From Limnohabitans sp. WS1 (GTDB lineage Bacteria > Pseudomonadota > Gammaproteobacteria > Burkholderiales > Burkholderiaceae_C), in NCBI RefSeq assembly GCF_003063265.1, contig NZ_NERU01000003.1, positions 248,001 through 312,000 on the forward strand: a stretch of DNA of 64,000 nt, in the 5' to 3' direction. Both the position numbers and the translations under genes were made by a program. The notes below the pieces were generated by a model, which saw nothing but the letters and a program-made list of their open reading frames with translations, made no database searches and was not told where the DNA came from. Below are positions 49,764 through 58,678 of this stretch, piece by piece; position 1 is the stretch's first letter, and each line of letters begins with the position of its first letter.

Positions 49764-50312
49764 TCAATGGCTGTAGCGAGGTGGTGAGGGTGCCAGCAAT
49801 GGCGCTGCCTCAGTGGGTTTGACCACGGCCGTCAACCCCCATTGGGCTTTGTCGGCCGCCTGCTGAATCAGGTGAACCATGCCGTGCACCAAGCTCACCT
49901 GAAGGCGTAACTGACACGAACGCACTTGCTGCGGGTCGGTTTTGTCTTCGAAGCTGATTTCCATTCCACCTTTGGCCAAAATGCTCAAGTGCGCGTCGGT
50001 GATCAGCATGGGCTCACTGCCCAAAGGCAATTGTGTGGCCTGGGTCTCAAACGGGGTTGAAAAATCGGCTTTTTGTAAAAAAGCATCCCGCTTGAGTTCG
50101 CTCAAAAGTTGTTGTGATGCGCTGTCAGGCGCGGCGACACCCGGCTGCGCTGCCTCGAGTCGAGCGGCGGATTGTTCAATCGCAGGCATGAACCTTTGGG
50201 TCATGCGGCGGGTCAGCCAAAACCTGAATTCCTGACTGTCCTGGGTGTTCAGTCGCAACAACAGACGGTCTTGTCGCTCGTCGTGGAGAACGGAAAGTTG
50301 ATGAATGTTCAT
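49764..50312 (-). CDS. Conserved protein of unknown function
   Basis: I do not recognise a family. 182 aa from ATG 50312 (MNIHQLSVLHDERQDRLLLR), with an amphipathic N-terminal half (FRFWLTRRMTQRFMPAIEQS), an Ala-rich middle and a beta-rich segment ending in AQWGLTAVVKPTE. There is no signal peptide or membrane helix. The same frame continues open far upstream across clpB, but that part is antisense shadow. It is divergent from clpB by 87 bases and convergent with moaE. Confidence 0.7.
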   Translation of the reverse strand: MNIHQLSVLHDERQDRLLLRLNTQDSQEFRFWLTRRMTQRFMPAIEQSAARLEAAQPGVAAPDSASQQLLSELKRDAFLQKADFSTPFETQATQLPLGSEPMLITDAHLSILAKGGMEISFEDKTDPQQVRSCQLRLQVSLVHGMVHLIQQAADKAQWGLTAVVKPTEAAPLLAPSPPRYSH

Positions 50313-50349
50313 ACTTTTGATTCTAGACAAAGTGCGGTGCCCAGTCGGT

Positions 50350-50356
50350 CTTGAAA
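50350..50356 (+). promoter_or_regulatory. Possible heat-shock sigma -35 element for clpB
   Basis: CTTGAAA at 50350-50356 matches the sigma-32 -35 consensus, 44 bases before clpB. The matching -10 (CCCCATNT) is not clear downstream, so this is only half a site. Confidence 0.3.
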
Positions 50357-50399
50357 ATGTAACTTTCAGCACAAGCTGAATGGCATTGGAGAACCACAC

Positions 50400-53012
50400 A
50401 TGCGAACTGACAAACTCACGACCAAATTTCAAGAGGCCCTGTCCGACGCCCAGTCGCTGGCCTTGGGAAAAGACCATGCCTACATCGAAGCGGTGCACGT
50501 CTTGTCCACCATGCTCAAACAAGAAGACGGCCCCAAAGCCATTTTGTTGCGAGCAGGCGTTCAGGTGCCCGCTTTGCTGCAGTCGGTGGATGCGGCCATT
50601 GCACGCCTGCCTCAGGTGACGGGGCAAGACCAAGTGCAGGTTGGCCCCGATCTGGTCAAACTTCTGCAAGCGGCAGAAAAAGAATCCATCAAGCGCGGTG
50701 ATGCGTTCATTGCGGGTGAGCTGTTTTTGTTGGCTTTGACAGAAAGCAAATCTGAGGCCGGTCGCTTGGCCAAAGAGCACGGGCTCAACCGTAAAAATCT
50801 GGAAAGCGCTATCGCGGCTGTTCGTGGTGGGCAAACCGTGGGCAGTGCCGACGCCGAAGGCCAGCGCGAGGCCCTCAAAAAATACTGCATCGACCTGACT
50901 GAGCGTGCTCGCATGGGCAAGCTCGATCCGGTGATCGGCCGTGACGATGAAATCCGCCGTGCCATTCAGGTCCTGCAGCGGCGAACCAAAAATAACCCGG
51001 TTTTGATTGGTGAACCCGGCGTTGGCAAAACGGCCATTGTGGAAGGTTTGGCCCAGCGCATTGTGGCTGGGGAAGTGCCTGACTCGCTCAAGGGCAAACG
51101 CGTGCTGTCGCTGGACATGGCTGCTTTGCTTGCCGGTGCCAAGTTTCGAGGCGAGTTTGAGGAGCGCCTGAAAACCGTGCTCAGCGAACTGGCCAAAGAC
51201 GAAGGCCAAACCATCGTGTTCATCGACGAGTTGCACACCATGGTGGGCGCAGGCAAAGCCGAAGGCGCCATGGACGCGGGCAACATGCTCAAGCCCGCAC
51301 TGGCCCGGGGTGAACTCCATTGTGTGGGCGCAACCACCTTGGACGAATACCGCAAATACATCGAAAAAGACGCGGCCCTGGAGCGTCGTTTTCAAAAAAT
51401 TCTGGTCAACGAACCCACGGTGGAGGCCACCATTGCCATCTTGCGTGGTTTGCAAGAAAAGTACGAAATTCACCACGGCGTGGACATCACCGACCCGGCC
51501 ATTGTGGCGGCGGCCGAGCTGAGCCACCGCTACATCACCGACCGGTTTTTGCCCGACAAGGCCATCGACTTGATCGACGAGGCAGCAGCCAAAATCAAGA
51601 TCGAGATCGACTCCAAACCCGAAGTCATGGACAAGCTCGACCGCCGTTTGATCCAGTTGCAAATTGAGCGGGAGGCCGTGCGCCGGGAAAACGATGAGGC
51701 TTCGCAAAAACGCTTTGCCCTGATTGAAGAAGAAATTGTCAAACTGAAAAAGGAATCGGCCGATTTGGAAGAAATCTGGCGTGCTGAAAAATCGCAGGCC
51801 CAAGGTGGGCAACAGGTGCGTGAAGAAATCGACCACATCAAGCAGCAAATTGAAGAGTTGACCCGTCAAGGTGATTTCAACAAAGTGGCCGAGTTGCAAT
51901 ATGGCAAGTTGCCTGCTCTGGAAAAAACCCTGAAAGAAGTGCAAGCCAAAGAAGCCGCCCCCGGTGAAAAACCCAGCCACCGTTTGTTGCGCACGCAAGT
52001 GGGGGCTGAAGAAATCGCCGAAGTTGTCTCCCGTGCCACGGGCATTCCGGTGTCCAAAATGATGCAAGGTGAACGAGAAAAACTGCTTCAAATGGAAGAC
52101 AAACTGCACCAACGCGTGGTCGGTCAAGACGAAGCCATTGCCGCCGTGGCCAATGCCATTCGCCGCTCTCGTTCGGGTTTGTCCGACCCGAATCGCCCCA
52201 CGGGCTCCTTTCTTTTCCTGGGCCCGACGGGCGTGGGCAAAACAGAGTTGTGCAAAGCATTGGCTGGCTTTTTGTTTGACAGCGAAGACCACCTGATTCG
52301 CATGGACATGAGCGAATTCATGGAAAAGCACTCGGTCGCCCGGTTGATCGGTGCGCCTCCAGGTTATGTGGGTTACGAGGAGGGCGGATACCTGACCGAG
52401 GCCGTGCGTCGCAAGCCTTACAGCGTTCTGCTGCTCGACGAGGTCGAAAAAGCCCACCCGGATGTGTTCAACGTCTTGCTGCAAGTGCTCGACGATGGTC
52501 GCCTGACCGATGGCCAAGGCCGCACGGTGGACTTCAAAAACACCGTGATTGTGATGACCTCCAACTTGGGTTCACACCTCATTCAGTCCATGGTGGGCCA
52601 GCCGGTCGAAGACATCAAGGACGCGGTGTGGGACGAACTTAAGGCCCATTTTAGACCCGAGTTTCTCAACCGCATCGACGAAACCGTGGTCTTTCATGGT
52701 CTGGATGCCCAACACATCGCTGCCATCGCCCAGATTCAGTTGCAAGTCTTGCAAACTCGCCTGGCCCGCATGGATCTGACCTTGAAGGTCAGTGCAGCCG
52801 CGCTGTCTGAACTGGCCAAGGTCGGTTTTGACCCGGTCTTTGGGGCACGACCTTTGAAAAGGGCCATTCAGCAGCGCTTGGAAAATCCACTCTCCAAATT
52901 GCTGCTTGAGGGGCGTTTCCCGCCCAAGTGCACGATCGAGGTCTCGGTGGACCCGGTGCGGCATCCTGGATTGTTCGATTTCAAAGTGCTGGAGTGGTCT
53001 ACCGAAGCCTGA
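50400..53012 (+). CDS. clpB: ATP-dependent chaperone ClpB
   Basis: ClpB is the hexameric disaggregase that works with DnaK. Clp_N repeats start at residue 1; AAA1 has [16 protein letters not shown]; the coiled-coil middle domain is about 400-520; AAA2 has [15 protein letters not shown] and the family stretch [14 protein letters not shown]. 870 aa. Start ATG 50400 after GGAG. The middle domain separates it from ClpA. Confidence 0.98.
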   Translation: MRTDKLTTKFQEALSDAQSLALGKDHAYIEAVHVLSTMLKQEDGPKAILLRAGVQVPALLQSVDAAIARLPQVTGQDQVQVGPDLVKLLQAAEKESIKRGDAFIAGELFLLALTESKSEAGRLAKEHGLNRKNLESAIAAVRGGQTVGSADAEGQREALKKYCIDLTERARMGKLDPVIGRDDEIRRAIQVLQRRTKNNPVLIGEPGVGKTAIVEGLAQRIVAGEVPDSLKGKRVLSLDMAALLAGAKFRGEFEERLKTVLSELAKDEGQTIVFIDELHTMVGAGKAEGAMDAGNMLKPALARGELHCVGATTLDEYRKYIEKDAALERRFQKILVNEPTVEATIAILRGLQEKYEIHHGVDITDPAIVAAAELSHRYITDRFLPDKAIDLIDEAAAKIKIEIDSKPEVMDKLDRRLIQLQIEREAVRRENDEASQKRFALIEEEIVKLKKESADLEEIWRAEKSQAQGGQQVREEIDHIKQQIEELTRQGDFNKVAELQYGKLPALEKTLKEVQAKEAAPGEKPSHRLLRTQVGAEEIAEVVSRATGIPVSKMMQGEREKLLQMEDKLHQRVVGQDEAIAAVANAIRRSRSGLSDPNRPTGSFLFLGPTGVGKTELCKALAGFLFDSEDHLIRMDMSEFMEKHSVARLIGAPPGYVGYEEGGYLTEAVRRKPYSVLLLDEVEKAHPDVFNVLLQVLDDGRLTDGQGRTVDFKNTVIVMTSNLGSHLIQSMVGQPVEDIKDAVWDELKAHFRPEFLNRIDETVVFHGLDAQHIAAIAQIQLQVLQTRLARMDLTLKVSAAALSELAKVGFDPVFGARPLKRAIQQRLENPLSKLLLEGRFPPKCTIEVSVDPVRHPGLFDFKVLEWSTEA

Positions 53013-53020
53013 TGGCCTGA

Positions 53021-53050
53021 CTTGGGGCGCTGTCATGCGGCCCCAAGTTT
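53021..53050 (+). terminator. Terminator-like hairpin after clpB
   Basis: CTTGGGGC pairs with GCCCCAAG around an 11-base loop, followed by only three T. Eight bases after the clpB stop. Confidence 0.6.
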
Positions 53051-53155
53051 CACGGACGCGAAGACCGTTCAAGCGATTCGTTAAACTGCCCACACGCAGC
53101 GAGCGCACTTCAGAGTGTCCTGATCTTTGCGCTTGTTGCACCTGGATGGTCCTTT

Positions 53156-54394
53156 ATGCAATCGGTTGTGCTCCGTGATGAGTCTCAGCGCCCCTGGCGT
53201 GAGGATGCCCGTGTGATGGGCTTGGTGGGTGTGGCCCATGCCAGCTCTCATTTTTCCCACCTGCTTTTGCCGTTGATGTTTCCTGTTTTTGTGCAGGAAT
53301 TCGGCTGGCGCTATGCCGAGCTGGGCATGCTGAGCTCTTTGTTTTTTGTCATATCGGGCCTGGGTCAGGCTGGGGCCGGTTTTGTGGTCGACCGGTGGGG
53401 CGCAAGACCGGTGTTGTTGACCTCCATGGCCCTTTACATCTTGGCTTGCTTGCAGGCTTATGCGGCGCAAAGCTACGCCGGGCTCATGGTGGTGGCCGTC
53501 TTGGCCGGTTTGGGCAATGCACCGTTTCATCCGGTCAATTTCACCATCTTGAACCAACGGGTATCCACACCCCGATTGGGCTATGCCTTCAGTGTGCATG
53601 GTGTATCGGGCAATTTGGGCTGGGCCTTGGCACCTGTGTTTTTCAGTGTGTGCGCAGCATGGTGGGGGTGGCGTCACGCCTTTTTGGCCGCGTCAGTGTT
53701 GTATGCCTTGATCTTGGTTCTGCTTCTCATCCATCGCCAACATCTGGTCACCATCCCTGCACCGGTCGCATCCAGCCCGTCGATGCGAGAGCGTGGATCT
53801 GGCCAGGGGAGTGCCTTGGCCATTTTGCGCATGCCCGTGGTTTGGTGGTGTTTTTTGTTTTTCCTGCTGTCCACAGTGACCTTGGCCGTGGTGCAAAACT
53901 TTGCCGTTCCTATCCTCAACGCCTTGCACGGCATCAGTTTGGAGCAGGCCTCTATGACCTTGACGGCCTACATGTTGTTGGGGGCCGTAGGCATTTTGAT
54001 TGGCGGCTTTCTGGCCGCGCGATTTGCGCAGGTCACCGACCGCGTGGTGGCCCTGTGCATGGTCGCAGCGGCTTTGCTGATGGCCCTTTGTGCCAGTGGA
54101 TGGCTGGGGCCGCAAGCCACCTTGTGGTTGTTGGCCTTGACCGGTTTTGCCGTGGGCATCGGCGGGCCTAGCCGGGACTTGATGATCAAAAAAGGCACGC
54201 CCAAGGAGGCCACGGGCCGTGTTTATGGTTTGGTCTATTCCGGTCTCGATGTGGGCTTTGCGTTGTCCCCGCTGGTTTTTGGACTCTTCATGGACCAAGG
54301 CTGGTACACCGCCACCTTGTTGGGGGCGGCGTTGGTCTTGTTCATCAGCGCAGGGGTGGCACTGGGTGTGGGTCAGCGATCTGTGCCGCATTGA
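53156..54394 (+). CDS. Major facilitator superfamily transporter
   Basis: A 12-helix MFS permease of 412 aa. The conserved loop between helices 2 and 3 (GAGFVVDRWGARPVLLTS) and GLGNAPFHPVNFTILNQR in helix 4 suggest a Fsr-like or related branch. Substrate unknown. The start is ATG 53156 after a 143-base gap. Only about 43 bases separate it from the ThDP enzyme on the same strand, so the two may be co-transcribed. Confidence 0.8.
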   Translation: MQSVVLRDESQRPWREDARVMGLVGVAHASSHFSHLLLPLMFPVFVQEFGWRYAELGMLSSLFFVISGLGQAGAGFVVDRWGARPVLLTSMALYILACLQAYAAQSYAGLMVVAVLAGLGNAPFHPVNFTILNQRVSTPRLGYAFSVHGVSGNLGWALAPVFFSVCAAWWGWRHAFLAASVLYALILVLLLIHRQHLVTIPAPVASSPSMRERGSGQGSALAILRMPVVWWCFLFFLLSTVTLAVVQNFAVPILNALHGISLEQASMTLTAYMLLGAVGILIGGFLAARFAQVTDRVVALCMVAAALLMALCASGWLGPQATLWLLALTGFAVGIGGPSRDLMIKKGTPKEATGRVYGLVYSGLDVGFALSPLVFGLFMDQGWYTATLLGAALVLFISAGVALGVGQRSVPH

Positions 54395-54437
54395 ACGATT
54401 ACAGGTGTGACACCGTGTCATCTGGGCATTGGGCACA

Positions 54438-56147
54438 ATGACCCCCATGAAAACCAAAATTGCTGGCCACCTGCTTGTTGAATGCCTTCTGGCCCAAGGC
54501 GTTACCCATGCATTCGGTGTTCCGGGTGAAAGTTACCTCGCCGTGCTGGACGGCTTTCACCTGCACCGAGAGCAGATCAAATTTGTCATTTGCCGCCAAG
54601 AAGGCGGAGCCGCCTTCATGGCCGAAGCCCAAGGCAAGCTCACCGGACGCCCTGGCATCTGTTTTGTCACCCGGGGGCCAGGTGCGACCAATGCCTCGAT
54701 CGGGGTGCACACAGCGTTTCAAGACTCCACACCCATGGTGCTCTTTGTGGGGGATGTGGCCAGCGACACGCGTGACCGCGAAGCGTTCCAGGAAATGGAC
54801 TACACCCACTTTTTCGGCCCCTCCACCAAAGGCATGGCCAAGCGGGTAGAGCGGGTCGATGACCCCGAGCGTTTGCCCGAATACGTGGCCCGTGCATTTG
54901 CCACCGCCATGAACGGCCGCCCAGGCCCCGTTGTGCTGGTGTTGCCCGAAGACATGTTGACCCAAGCCGTCAAGTCCGAAGCCCTGGGGCGTGTTGAACC
55001 CGTGCAATCGTGGTGCGATCCAGGCGCTTTGCGCACACTGCGCGACATGTTGCTGGCTTCGAGTCGGCCCTTGGTCATTGCGGGTGGCGGAGGGTGGACA
55101 CCTCAAGCCGCGCAAGCCCTGCAACGCTTTACTGAAAACTGGCAACTGCCCGTCACCAACGCCTTTCGATTCCAAGATACCTTTGACAACCACCACGCGC
55201 AATACGCGGGTGACGTGGGCATTGGCATTGCCCCCGCACTGGCCGCCCGGGTGCGCGACGCCGATTTGATCATCGCGATTGGGCCGCGCCTGGGTGAAAT
55301 GACCACTGGGGGCTACACCTTGCTCAAAGCCCCCAAAACACATCAAAAACTGGTGCACATCCACGCCAGCGCCGAAGAGCTTAACCGCGTCTACCAAGCC
55401 GATTTGGCGATTCACTCCACCATGAACGCTGCCGCCCGTGGCTTGGAAGTTTTGACCGCACCCAACGATGTGGCTTGGTCTGAGTGGACCCGTTTGGCCC
55501 ACGATGGTTACCTGGACAACTTGCAACCCCAAACTTTGCCGGGCGACATTGACATGCCCGCCATTGTGGCCACGCTGCAAAAACACCTGCCTGCCGATGC
55601 GGTGCTGACCAATGGCGCTGGCAATTTCGCCAGTTGGATGCATCGTTTTTACAAGCACCATGGACTCGTCAAAGGGCACAAAACGCAACTGGCACCCACA
55701 GTCGGGGCCATGGGCTATGGCGTGCCAGCAGGCATCGCGGCCAATTTGTTGACCGGACGTTTGGCATTCACCATCGCGGGAGATGGTGACTTTCTCATGA
55801 ACGGCCAGGAATTGGCCACGGCCGTGCAGCATGGTGGCAAAAGCATCATCGTTTTGTTGAACAACGGCATGTACGGCACCATTCGCATGCACCAAGAGCG
55901 CGAATACCCCGAGCACGTCACCGGCTCACAACTGCACAACCCCGACTTTGCTGCTTTGGCCCAGGCCTATGGCTATGTGGGCGTGCGCATCCACCAGACC
56001 GACGAGTTCGAGCCCGCTTTCTTGGCCGCCATGAGTTGCCCCCAAGGGACGCTGATTGAAATCATTCTCGACCCCGAGGTGATTACCACCCGTGGCACCT
56101 TGAGTGCCATCACACAAACGGCGCTGGCCAAACAGCAGCCAGCCTAA
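54438..56147 (+). CDS. Thiamine diphosphate-dependent enzyme, acetolactate-synthase-like
   Basis: A three-domain ThDP enzyme. The N-terminal PYR domain has GVTHAFGVPGESYL and the cofactor Glu in CRQEGGAAFMAEA; a central domain covers about 195-330; the C-terminal PP domain has GDGDFLMNGQELATAVQ and LLNNGMYG. 569 aa. No ilvN/ilvH regulatory subunit is nearby, so it is more likely a catabolic decarboxylase or carboligase than the biosynthetic enzyme. Start could also be ATG 54447. A bidirectional terminator follows. Confidence 0.8.
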   Translation: MTPMKTKIAGHLLVECLLAQGVTHAFGVPGESYLAVLDGFHLHREQIKFVICRQEGGAAFMAEAQGKLTGRPGICFVTRGPGATNASIGVHTAFQDSTPMVLFVGDVASDTRDREAFQEMDYTHFFGPSTKGMAKRVERVDDPERLPEYVARAFATAMNGRPGPVVLVLPEDMLTQAVKSEALGRVEPVQSWCDPGALRTLRDMLLASSRPLVIAGGGGWTPQAAQALQRFTENWQLPVTNAFRFQDTFDNHHAQYAGDVGIGIAPALAARVRDADLIIAIGPRLGEMTTGGYTLLKAPKTHQKLVHIHASAEELNRVYQADLAIHSTMNAAARGLEVLTAPNDVAWSEWTRLAHDGYLDNLQPQTLPGDIDMPAIVATLQKHLPADAVLTNGAGNFASWMHRFYKHHGLVKGHKTQLAPTVGAMGYGVPAGIAANLLTGRLAFTIAGDGDFLMNGQELATAVQHGGKSIIVLLNNGMYGTIRMHQEREYPEHVTGSQLHNPDFAALAQAYGYVGVRIHQTDEFEPAFLAAMSCPQGTLIEIILDPEVITTRGTLSAITQTALAKQQPA

Positions 56148-56192
56148 GCTGCCTCTGTGGGTCTGCCAAGGGCAGTCCCGTGTTTCAAAGCC

Positions 56193-56221
56193 AAAAAAAA
56201 CCCGCCTGGGCGGGTTTTTTT
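56193..56221. terminator. Bidirectional terminator
   Basis: CCCGCC and GGCGGG form the stem, with eight A on one side and seven T on the other, between the converging ThDP gene and SWIB gene. Confidence 0.9.
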
Positions 56222-56235
56222 GTGCTGCCCTTGAA

Positions 56236-56655
56236 TTACTTCAAGTGCTTGCCAATCAAGCCTGCCATTTCGAACATGGTGACTTGGGCCTTGCCAAAGA
56301 CGGCCTTGAGCTTGTCGTCTGCGTTGATGGCGCGGCGGTTGGTTGCATCTTGCAGGTTGTGCTTTTTGATGTAGACCCACATTTTGCTGACCACTTCGGT
56401 GCGTGGCAGAGGGGTTGATCCCACCACAGCTGCCAAAGCAGCACTCGGGGTCAAAGCCTTCATGAAGGCGGCGTTGGGCGTGCGCTTTGCAGCAGGTGCA
56501 GCCTTGGTGGCAGGTGCGGTTTTAGCAGCAGGGGCCTTGGCCGCTGCTTTTTTAGCAGGTGCAGCAGCTTTTGCAGCGGGTGCAGCTTTGGGGGCCGGTG
56601 CTGCTTTTTTTGCGGGTGCAGCTTTTGTGGCCGGGGTTTTTTTTGCAGTTGCCAT
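56236..56655 (-). CDS. SWIB/MDM2-domain protein with histone H1-like Ala/Lys tail
   Basis: A small, very basic protein with two parts. Residues 1-60 are Ala/Lys/Pro repeats like histone H1-type nucleoid proteins (KKAAPAPKAAPAAKAAAPAKK is typical in style). Residues 64-139 form a SWIB/MDM2 domain with PLPRTEVVSKMWVYIKKHNL and DDKLKAVFGKAQVTMFEM. Such fusions are known in chlamydiae and some proteobacteria and may act in DNA compaction. 139 aa from ATG 56655. The 520-base gap to aceA carries its promoter. Confidence 0.85.
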   Translation of the reverse strand: MATAKKTPATKAAPAKKAAPAPKAAPAAKAAAPAKKAAAKAPAAKTAPATKAAPAAKRTPNAAFMKALTPSAALAAVVGSTPLPRTEVVSKMWVYIKKHNLQDATNRRAINADDKLKAVFGKAQVTMFEMAGLIGKHLK

Positions 56656-56920
56656 GATGAAGTTCCTTTGATCGGAAATAAGTTCGCCGCTGAGAAACGA
56701 TTTGTTTACAGCTTCCCGGATGCTACTGGAGAAAGACATGGTTTCCAATGGTAAAAATCAATTTTTCTATAGGGGTTGTTGCTGATTTCACCTGAAGTTG
56801 GGCTTTTCTTGATCTTGACAACTTGACGCAAGCTCGAACAGCCCAAAACACTCAGCAAGACTCACTTTCGAATCGGCTTTTGGGGGCATTGACCCCTTGC
56901 GCGTTCATACATTATTTTCA

Positions 56921-56968
56921 CAATCCGATTGTTAAATTTCTTATTGTGAAATTTTATCCATCGGATTG
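56921..56968. repeat. Nested inverted repeat upstream of aceA
   Basis: CAATCCGAT (56921-56929) pairs with ATCGGATTG (56960-56968); inside it AAATTTC (56934-56940) pairs with GAAATTT (56948-56954) around a seven-base loop. No T-run follows, so it is more likely an operator or RNA structure than a terminator. Confidence 0.65.
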
Positions 56969-57054
56969 AAGCAAAAATTTTTTGTATTGTTAAAATATTT
57001 TTTGCATAGAGAAATAAGTGATGTAAGTTGTTGAAATATAACAAATAAAAATAT

Positions 57055-57097
57055 GTCTTCTATAAGACATAAGATGCTTCAAAGGTCTTCTATAAGA
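57055..57097. repeat. 13-bp direct repeat, 30-bp period, upstream of aceA
   Basis: GTCTTCTATAAGA occurs at 57055-57067 and 57085-57097, each followed by a TAAGAT-like tail. A 30-bp period is close to three helical turns, as expected for two protein sites on one face of the DNA. Likely operators. Confidence 0.6.
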
Positions 57098-57175
57098 GTT
57101 AAGATTCAGGCAACGACGAAGCAGAATTCGCTGCCCACATCGCCCGATTTCAACTTGACTTCAGGAGTCCTTTCC

Positions 57176-58507
57176 ATGCCAGCCAACCTCACCGAACAAT
57201 TGAGCCGTGAACAGCAAATCGCCGCCCTCGAAAAAGACTGGGCGACCAACCCCCGTTGGAAGGGCGTCAAGCGCGGTTATTCCGCTGCCGACGTCGTGCG
57301 TCTGCGCGGCAGCATGCCCATCGAGCACACCCTGGCCAAGCGCGGTGCTGAAAAGCTGTGGGAAAAAGTCAACGGCGGCTCCAAAAAAGGCTACGTCAAC
57401 GCTTTCGGTGCCATCAGCGCTGGTCAAGCCATGCAACAAGCCAAAGCAGGCCTCGAAGCCGTGTACCTGTCGGGCTGGCAAGTCGCCGCTGACGGCAACA
57501 CCTCTGAAACCATGTACCCCGACCAGTCGTTGTATGCCTACGACTCGGTGCCCACCATGGTTCGCCGCATCAACAACACCTTCAAGCGCGCCGACGAAAT
57601 CCAGTGGGGCCGTGGCATCAACCCCGGCGACAAAGAATTCATCGACTACTTCTTGCCCATCGTGGCCGACGCTGAAGCCGGTTTCGGCGGTGTGTTGAAC
57701 GCCTTCGAACTGATGAAGAACATGATCGCCTCCGGCGCGGCTGGTGTGCACTTCGAAGACCAATTGGCTGCCGTCAAGAAATGCGGTCACATGGGCGGCA
57801 AAGTGTTGGTCCCCACACAAGAAGCTTGCGAAAAATTGATCTCTGCACGTTTCGCTGCTGACGTCATGGGCACCTCCACCATCGTGTTGGCCCGTACCGA
57901 TGCTGAAGCGGCTAACTTGATCACGTCTGACCACGACGCCAACGACAAGCCCTTCTTGACCGGCGAGCGCACACAAGAAGGTTTCTACCGCGTCAAAAAC
58001 GGTCTGGAGCAAGCCATCAGCCGCGGCGTGGCTTACGCACCTTATGCTGACTTGGTGTGGTGCGAAACTGGCGTGCCAGACATTGGCTTTGCCCGTGAAT
58101 TCGCCCAAGCTGTGCACGCTGCTTGCCCAGGCAAGTTGTTGTCGTACAACTGCTCACCTTCTTTCAACTGGAAGAAGAACCTCAACGACAGCCAGATCGC
58201 TTCTTTCCAGGAAGACCTGTCGGCACTGGGCTACAAGTACCAGTTCATCACCTTGGCTGGTATCCACATCAACTGGTACAACACATTCCAGTTCGCCAAC
58301 GCCTATGCCAACGGCGAAGGCATGAAGCACTACGTCAACATGGTGCAAGAGCCTGAGTTCGCTGCACGCGACAAGGGTTACACCTTCGTGTCGCACCAGC
58401 AAGAAGTGGGCGCAGGCTACTTCGACGACGTGACCACCGTGATCCAAGGCGGTTCGTCATCTGTGAAAGCCCTGACCGGTTCGACCGAAGAAGAGCAGTT
58501 CCACTGA
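57176..58507 (+). CDS. aceA: Isocitrate lyase
   Basis: AceA splits isocitrate to glyoxylate and succinate, the first step of the glyoxylate bypass needed on acetate or fatty acids. The active Cys segment [17 protein letters not shown], the metal site [11 protein letters not shown] and the short-form ending are present. 443 aa, like the E. coli enzyme. The start is ATG 57176 with AGGAG at 57163; the frame is open upstream from 57053, but that includes the direct repeats. Works with PpsA in this window for C2 growth. A terminator follows. Confidence 0.97.
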   Translation: MPANLTEQLSREQQIAALEKDWATNPRWKGVKRGYSAADVVRLRGSMPIEHTLAKRGAEKLWEKVNGGSKKGYVNAFGAISAGQAMQQAKAGLEAVYLSGWQVAADGNTSETMYPDQSLYAYDSVPTMVRRINNTFKRADEIQWGRGINPGDKEFIDYFLPIVADAEAGFGGVLNAFELMKNMIASGAAGVHFEDQLAAVKKCGHMGGKVLVPTQEACEKLISARFAADVMGTSTIVLARTDAEAANLITSDHDANDKPFLTGERTQEGFYRVKNGLEQAISRGVAYAPYADLVWCETGVPDIGFAREFAQAVHAACPGKLLSYNCSPSFNWKKNLNDSQIASFQEDLSALGYKYQFITLAGIHINWYNTFQFANAYANGEGMKHYVNMVQEPEFAARDKGYTFVSHQQEVGAGYFDDVTTVIQGGSSSVKALTGSTEEEQFH

Positions 58508-58561
58508 TCAGCTCCTGCCATTAACCTTGGGTGCCCTTCAATGGGTGCCTGGTGGGGTTGT

Positions 58562-58599
58562 AAAGCCATCTGAGGTGAGAGCCTTGGGTGGCTTTTTTT
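58562..58599 (+). terminator. Terminator of aceA
   Basis: AAAGCCA and TGGCTTT form the outer stem with an inner AGG/CCT, then seven T. About 55 bases after aceA. Confidence 0.75.
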
Positions 58600-58678
58600 C
58601 ATGAAGATTTGGTGGATTACATTTTTGCGATGTTCTGTGGAGTGGGATAATTATGAAATCATCAAAAAGCGTAAATTC

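Larger units (their letters stand above)
56656..57175. promoter_or_regulatory. AT-rich intergenic region between SWIB gene and aceA
   Basis: 520 bases with no gene. It holds a nested inverted repeat at 56921-56968 and a 13-bp direct repeat at 57055 and 57085. It becomes very AT-rich from 56905 to 57070. It should contain divergent promoters for the SWIB gene and aceA. Confidence 0.6.

Noticed and set aside
50313..52517. Upstream extension of the unknown minus-strand gene over clpB
   Set aside because: The real gene starts at ATG 50312; the preceding 735 codons are antisense to clpB.
56470..56650. Short repeats that look like a tandem or CRISPR-like array
   Set aside because: They are Ala/Lys/Pro codon repeats of the H1-like tail, with irregular units and no spacers.
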